From: Cristatella mucedo
Lineage: Eukaryota; Bryozoa; Phylactolaemata; Cristatellidae
Direction of reading: 5' to 3'
Length of the DNA stretch: 64,000 nucleotides
Assembly (NCBI GenBank): GCA_009760855.2
Contig: WPIO01000028.1
Location: 2,798,501 to 2,862,500 of the forward strand
Numbering within the stretch: the stretch's first letter is position 1; every line of letters starts with the position of its first letter. Below, in pieces: positions 57,566-64,000 of the stretch. The position numbers were made by a program, and so were the translations under genes. The notes beneath the pieces were generated by a model, which saw only the letters and a program-made list of their open reading frames with translations, did no database searches and was not told the origin of the DNA.

Positions 57566-57909
57566 ATAGCACATGTAGTTGATCTTACAGGTTCGTCTTT
57601 TATGTATTATGCTTGCAGAAGTAATGCGTGTTGCTACCATCCATATCTCCATCTAGATCGTGTCCATGTCGCCTCAAAAACTTTAGGCTTGGTGACTTTG
57701 TCAATTTTTACACTAATCATTTGGTCTTGCTTTCTTACTAGCATCATTAAAATGACTTAGGATCACCGAGAATAGACATTGAGCAAGCCAAGCATGTGTG
57801 CACCTTCCTCTAGGCCAGACGAAATACATCGCGGTTGCCAGGTTCTGCTATTTATCATTAGTGAGTCTTTACGAACCTGGGCCTGTGTACTAAGTTTATC
57901 AACTAAATG

Positions 57910-59175
57910 AAAAGACGGACTAGTCAGTTCGGCCAGTTTGAATGATTTTTCCATCTCGGTTCTCGGCGCTTTCATCTGATTTTCGTTTCATCTTCAAGTT
58001 GATTCTGTAGAATAGCTAAGCTGATTAAAAAAACAAATTTATGCTCAGTTCATTCTTCCCATTTTGCACAAAATCGTTTGAAAGCTATTCATTAAAATTA
58101 AGAGCTGCGAAGTGGAACTTAGAAACCTCCCTTCAATTCAGTAAGGCCGATATTTCATCATTGAATTCAATAGTACATTCTACCATCAATGCACTGTGCA
58201 GCAATGCGGATCGGAAAATATTGAAATCGATTATACCGTGCAGCTTCGATTTCTTCTGAACAGTATTCGGATGCAGGGCTCTGCAATGCTAGCCCACAAG
58301 CTAGACGGCACAGATCAAAAATACAATCTTTTGCACTGGCAGCTAAGACTGCCTTATACTTTGATCATTGATTTGGATGATCTTCTCTCTTTCGATACAG
58401 TTTCTCTTGTTTTCTTGTGTTTGTGAGAGCATTAGAACGCTTTTAATTTGTGAGCAATATCGTTGCCATCACCGCTTTACAAGGCTTGGTCCCGAGCAGT
58501 GAAAATTAATCCGGCTGATTTTAAAGCGACAAGAACTGCTCTAAACTAGCTGACCATCCTCTGCAAACCAATTTGCAAATCATACAACATCGTTTGCAGC
58601 CTCTTCGTCAAACGGCTGCATGCTCGCACTGTTTTGGCATTCCAGAGAATACAAGCGCCATGTGTGATAGAAAATAGTGCCAAAGCTGTCAAGCCACTGT
58701 CTAGATAAGCAAGCCCGTCGTAATCGAGAGGATCTATGACGAGTGCCTGGCGGTCTTTCAATCAGCACCCAACAGATATATTAACCGTCTGTACTGTCGA
58801 TTTGCATCGGCTGAGACAGAATCGTGTTCGCTCTCTTCATCAGGGCAAAGCCCTAATTCGTTCTGTAATCGTAGGCAATCCATCGTCCGTCGATGCAACA
58901 ATAAATTGCTGTCCTACTTCTGTGCGATCAGCAACCACCAAGTTCGTGCCAAATAAATGCAGAAAGTGCTCGCAATAATTATTCTCACTGGCAGGCCTTG
59001 CCCCTGTGTGAAATGTTCACGTAAAAAAGGTCTTGTAACTACAGATTAAAACCTTAACTCAGCCTCTGCCATAGTAAGCAGCCTTACGGTCAGAGCTGTG
59101 TAGCCGAGCAAGGGGTCGGTAGAGGAGTGGCTTAGTGAACTCCAGTAGTCAGTAACAGTGGGCACTGGCTTATCA
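57910..59175. repeat. Unclassified repeat H, copy 2
   Basis: Collinear with 51740-53180 and without the SINE A insertion. Open frames inside (for example 58546-58768 on the minus strand) are not preserved in copy 1. Confidence 0.75.
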
Positions 59176-59649
59176 GAATGAGACTCCAGAGAGCAAACCT
59201 GAACCGGAACTATTTGGTACTTCTGCTCTCTTTACAATTCTACGGCGCAGATAAATATTGAGCTCTTAAATTAAGCTTTTACTCCTTGCATACCAACTGA
59301 CAATGCCCGTGTCTTTCAGCTAAAGCGATATTTGAAGACTCTCATTCGTAATATATGTAGAGAAATTTAGAGTTAATTGCTGAAGCCTTCTCTAAATGTC
59401 CACCTCCAGCTCGTCTAACAACCTGCACTATGGCACTTTATTAAATAACATGATTTTTATGAGCTACTGTTTCGTTTTTTAAAAATCATTAGTTTTTATA
59501 AATGACGATAACCACGGAACATGCTTTGAATCAAAGTTGTAGCTTTGTAAGGCTGACAAAATCCAGCAGCCGTGAGACGTCTGACTGAAACCCTCCTCTT
59601 TTTTAATATAGGTCCATCTCATTCCAGTTCAAAATACTGTTTTACAGAT
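59176..59649. other. 0.5 kb without recognised features
   Basis: No motif or repeat match recognised. Confidence 0.4.
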
Positions 59650-60170
59650 AATAATAGTATTAAATTTGTTAGTGCAGCCTCAGAGAACTCTATCCTTTTC
59701 TAGGCACTTCACCTTTCCTGTAAAAAATTGCGATTAAATAGCCAGGGGAAGCACGTTCAATGAACAAGCCTTAAATGTGTAGAGGTGACATGCACAGGAT
59801 CATCATTCAAAGATGGTCACTGGCAGTGTGCACGGTGTCAGAATGCATAAGCACACTAAGTCGGAATGCAATGGGCCGACTAAAGGCTGGCATAAAGAAA
59901 TAATTTTTTAGTTTCTTTTTAAATATGATCAAATCAGCGGATTTTGTGATGCAAGTAAAAAGCAATGTCCACGTTTTAGGAACCACAGGCATGGTCTCCA
60001 AAAGACTTGTAGTTCCTACGACGTATAGGTTAGCGATTAGACTCCAAAAGTTGGGTGGTACGATGCTGAGCCTGGTGGATGAGTTGGTCTTATATTTGGG
60101 CTGGAGCCATAGAAAGAAGGATTCCAAAATGAATGACCAAATCTTAAGGTATCTGAGTTACGTTGAATTA
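59650..60170 (-). mobile_element. LINE A 3' fragment
   Basis: AAT-type tail, decayed hairpin (CAGCCTCAGAGAACTC...TCTAGGCACTTC), 3' UTR (GACATGCACAGGATC) and C-terminal region to about 60170, where a GA microsatellite begins. Confidence 0.85.
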
Positions 60171-60174
60171 AGTG

Positions 60175-60222
60175 GCAGAGAGAGAGAGAGAGAGAAAAAG
60201 AGGGAGAGAGAGCGAGAGAGAG
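60175..60222. repeat. (GA)n microsatellite
   Basis: Purine run of GA units with AAAAAG and GGG interruptions, located at the truncation point of the adjacent LINE A. Confidence 0.95.
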
Positions 60223-60759
60223 TTTGCGTCACGAGTTTTCATGCTAGATTAAGATCATTTCAATGCAAGCTAGTGCACAGTTTCTGAAATTGCATAGCTT
60301 TATTTTTGAGTTTTTTGAAAAGCTGCAGATAAACGTGCACCAATAAAGTAAATGATCGCACCCTTTTTTGGATGCAAATGACAACAGAATCTTAACCAAA
60401 CGCGACGTAAGTGGCTGTCAAATTTGGTATGCACTTTTAATAAAAATGTTTGTTATAGCTTCCTTGGCACTGTACTTATACTTTAAGGGCTGCGTGACCA
60501 GACGGTTTGTAGAGGCTGCTTTACCATACGGTTAGTGTCAATCTTTACGGTGCCATTATGCATAATGTGATTATTGGTAAATTGTGCATTGTCATAATGG
60601 ATAAGCACACAAATGTTTAATAAAAAGGATCCAGCAAAGCCGGCAAGAAGCATATGCCTTATTCATTAATCTTTTTTTAAGGTCGCCTTAAAATTGTATC
60701 TTTTAATGACTTGAATATGTTTTAAAACAAACTAGTGCTTCTCTAAGCATCTCATGCTC

Positions 60760-63460
60760 TTGAAATGTTGTCATCGATGAGAAGAATAAGCAGAAATGGT
60801 AGCTGTCGTGAAAAATACAATTTCCATTATTCTTATTTCTTCCAACAACAATGCCAAATCTTAAAACAAAATATTTTAACGAGTTTGAGGACATTCCTCA
60901 TACAATCGCTACACATTTATTGTTCACTGGACTCACTTAAAGTTAAGCGACACGATTTTCACACGTTTTAACGTCCATGGAGGCAGATGCTTAGTAGATT
61001 TTTGACAAAAACGGCCGGTTCTCCAAATCTTACACAAGTCAAGCATACCGAGGAATTTAGCTTTCTTTTCTGGAGTGGGTTGGATTGCTCCAGCTGAGAT
61101 AGCGACTGGTTGTAGCTGATCCAGCAGTGAGCCAGTAATTGTATCTAAATAAATAACAATTTAAAGCATCCAATAATCCAAATCCAATCCAAAATCCAAA
61201 TTAATAGGCAGCTTTTAGAAAAGGTTATGGCAATTCAAAACATTATTGCTCAACAGCTAGTGCCATTTACAGACCGGAAACGGTTTGTCAAAGTGAACAC
61301 ACCAGCTACAGTTCCTGAAGTAAATGTCATCAAACTATTGCAGAAATTAGAGTAATATGTTCACCATTCAATCACTTACGCGACAATTAATTGCTAATGG
61401 GAATGTTTGGCAGAAATGAAATAAAATCCGTTTTTTAAAGCCATGACAACTGACCAAAATGTACGTAGCATGATCCAATCGGCTCATCGGCTACTAAGTT
61501 TTCAGACACTAAAACTAACATCTTTTAAATAATTAGCAATGCGTACTTAGACAATCCTTGAAGTAATTTTTTTGTCAATTATTTAATTGATTTTTCTCAA
61601 ATAACCACAGACAAATTGAATTGCTAGTGGAAGCTTTGTCAAAGATGAAAACTGGCTACACATATATCTAAAGCCGTTGTTGCATGGCTGAAGATCATTA
61701 CCTACCTGGATATGATTCTGATGAAATGGCTGAAGTCAATGCAACTCCCGTCAATATTAGTAATACATTAATCATTTCCTTTTTCCTGAAATAAAAACCT
61801 TTCTTTAACCTACTTCTAACACGCCTCTTCATTAGAAAATATTTTTTTGACTTCAAAAGTTACGAAACAGGTGATTCTTACACTAGGATGAAGAGATTAA
61901 ATCGTTTCTTGGAAAAGATAAAATGCGTATGAAGGCACTATGGAAGTGCTATATTAGCTCGGAGTAATAACTTAACTAGTCTGCTATTTGAGTCATTGGA
62001 TAACAGTAGTAATACTGCCTATAGGTCCGCTCAAATTGCCACAACAGCAAATGCGAGAAACTGGATTTATTGTGGGTATTATGAAGCTGAATTTTAGTAT
62101 GCAGGAAACTTGCATCTTGAAAAAACTATAGATATAAATCCATCTCATTTAGCATCTTGACTCTAGCTAAAGTAATAAGGTGTACGGCTCCAACGTTACC
62201 TTAAAATAGACACCCAATCAACAGCATAGCCAACCCTGCCTACTTATATCCTTACAGCACTGCCACTTTCGTACCGGCTTATAAGAAAATAAGGCATTTA
62301 CGATGGTCCATTTGTTCTTACTTGACCATTTTGACTCTTTAGCTTGCCAGTCTTCAGGTGTTTTTCATCGCGCACATAAAGTTGATAGAAACTTCAGCAG
62401 CTAGGCCTATCCGTTACGAACATCACAGTTTCCATATTGAAGAGCCTGCCGTCAACCTGTACTTGCTTTCCAGAAAACAGCTTATCAAAATCAAGGTTTC
62501 GCCACTTATGTTTTTGGTCCACCTTTACCATGTTCCAGGCAACCGATCGGAGCAACTCACTGATCGGGTCACTTTCCAGCCCCTCTGGTCTCTCGAGTTG
62601 CCTAGCGTAGCCTATAACAATGCATCTAACTCCAGAAGCTAACTACCGAACAAAGTCGTTAAGTTCACGGCTTATCGACAATTAACAATTATCAAAAAAG
62701 CCCTTATTCTTCTGAGTATGCATTCGGTGTGTGGGAAACGTCCATCATATGGCAATGCACGCTGACGTTTTGCATGCCTTAAACCACCCGATAGAGTAAT
62801 TGTGTAGCATAGCTACACTGTCTAGTGATTTAGTTCTGAGAGGGCACTTTAAGATTTTGCTATTGTGATTATTCTCATTGTTATACGGATAGTACTTTCA
62901 CCTGAGCTCTCTTAGATGTGGTTTTGGAGTTCCTTAACTCATTATAAATTACGATTAGATAATTCTCAGCTTACGTGATCCTAAGCTTTGAAGATCTCCT
63001 AAGATAAACTATCGTATTGTATCCAATTTATAACTATAATATTCTTAATAAATTTAACTAATCACCTGGCAGCTCTCGCCTACTCAAACTCAGACTATTG
63101 TCAACATGGTTATCGTGCAATCTGAATCACAATTGCATGAAATCATGGTGAATAAACTTGAAGTATAAGTAGCTAAATATGATATAGTTATAGCATTCCC
63201 CTGATAAGTCACGTGAATTTAAGACAATTACTTCCTGTGGGATGGACTAGCGGAAAAACCATCTCACCCATAGGCAAAGCCTAGTTTAACCACTTTAGAG
63301 TTCAGCAGCCCAAATAAAAATGTGAAAACAGGCACCACGTAAATGCACAGAAACCACTGCATCGTTATTGCCAAGAGGTGTTAATGCTAAGTCAGTATCG
63401 TTTTATGTGATTGGTCAGAAAACTAACGATCACAATATGCTGAGACGCAATTAAATAAAG
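60760..63460. repeat. Unclassified repeat R, longest copy
   Basis: The only place where the three blocks seen separately at 22.9-23.5, 32.3-33.5 and 37.3-38.4 kb stand in one row (60760-61440, 61690-62800, 62255-63350). AT-rich, no domain in any frame, no terminal repeats found. It may be a large non-autonomous element or an old segmental duplication; the sequence does not decide. Confidence 0.65.
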
Positions 63461-63657
63461 TTGGCTGCAATGCTATTGGCCAATGTAAGCTCTGCCTGTT
63501 GCATTAATTCCGGCATTCCTACCTCCAAAGTTTTAGTTTTCGGCAAGCAGGTGTGCAAAATAAAAGTCTCTCCATACGATTGGGTGGCCAGTGATCGCTT
63601 GATATTTTTTAGGCTTAAGACTGTTCTATGCTTAGGCCATAATGTTAATTAAATTCT

Positions 63658-64000
63658 AAATAACAATAATAATACGTTTGATAAGTGCCCTTAAAGAACC
63701 TAATCTTTTTGTAGTTGTTTACATCTTTTGCAAAGTAAGCACTATCAAAAGGTTAATGATGGCATGCTCAAGAAACAACAAGAATAAAATGCTTAGCCTG
63801 AGCCAAAAAGTAAAGGAAACTACATTTAAACGGCAATACCTCAAAGTCGATTATTTGCTCTACTGGGAGCCCATGCAACTATGCAGCCCGGTGTAAACAG
63901 GTAAGATTTGGCCATTGCTACTCTTACCACAAACAAGCCAGAGTTTTGCAACAGCTGTAAGAACCTGGGTGCACATTCAGGTATGCCAGCAAGCTGTGAG
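63658..64000 (-). mobile_element. LINE A 3' end, running off the window
   Basis: Tail AATAATAATA, decayed hairpin (GATAAGTGCCCTTAAAGAAC), shortened 3' UTR, then C-terminal region (TATTTGCTCTACTGGGAGCC and AGAGTTTTGCAACAGCTGTA). It continues past position 64000. Confidence 0.85.

Overview
This 64 kb window reads as non-coding, repeat-dense DNA from an animal nucleus. The evidence is the mix of non-LTR retrotransposons with APE endonuclease and L2/CR1-type reverse transcriptase, tRNA-derived SINEs, a solo LTR, AT microsatellites and one decayed class A GPCR. No operons, bacterial genes, intact host gene, rRNA, true tRNA gene or CRISPR array could be supported. An invertebrate, possibly a spiralian, is my guess; the sequence does not prove it. 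All alignments below were done by eye between copies inside the window, so element edges are good to roughly 10-40 bases unless a target-site duplication fixes them.

The dominant family, here called LINE A, is an L2/CR1-like LINE. It has about 18 copies or fragments, almost all on the minus strand. Longer copies start near 10.5, 24.2, 39.1, 45.5 and 47.9 kb, and the window ends inside another. Its 3' end is a two-tier hairpin followed by an (ATT)n tail. LINE B is a second L2/CR1-like family ending in TACAT-type repeats; its best copy (28.0-31.6 kb) still shows endonuclease, linker, reverse transcriptase with YADD, and C-terminal region. SINE A (about 150 bp, tRNA-like head) carries the same two-tier 3' hairpin as LINE A, which marks it as a likely parasite of LINE A-type machinery. 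SINE B (about 175 bp) is a different tRNA-derived family with a hairpin in its body. Several SINEs sit inside LINEs with short target-site duplications, and other LINE copies in the window supply the uninterrupted sequence.

Layout: 0-4.1 kb mostly unrecognised, with one SINE A fragment; 4.15-5.60 kb a GC-rich solo LTR; 5.8-6.1 kb AT microsatellite joined to a SINE A tail; 9.4-9.9 kb GPCR pseudogene; 9.9-14.3 kb LINE A copies split by LINE B; 15-19 kb nothing recognised; 19-23.5 kb scattered SINE and LINE pieces; 23.6-27.7 kb head-to-tail LINE A copies with nested SINEs; 28-32.3 kb LINE B; 32.3-44.6 kb unclassified repeats interleaved with LINE A, ending in a 1.46-1.5 kb tandem duplication; 45.0 kb a 29-bp minisatellite; 45.5-49.3 kb LINE A; 51.7-63.5 kb further unclassified duplicated blocks, with LINE A at 56.7, 59.7 and 63.7 kb.

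Nothing here works as a gene network. The interacting parts are transposon autonomy and parasitism (LINE A and SINE A), nested insertion, and later duplication.
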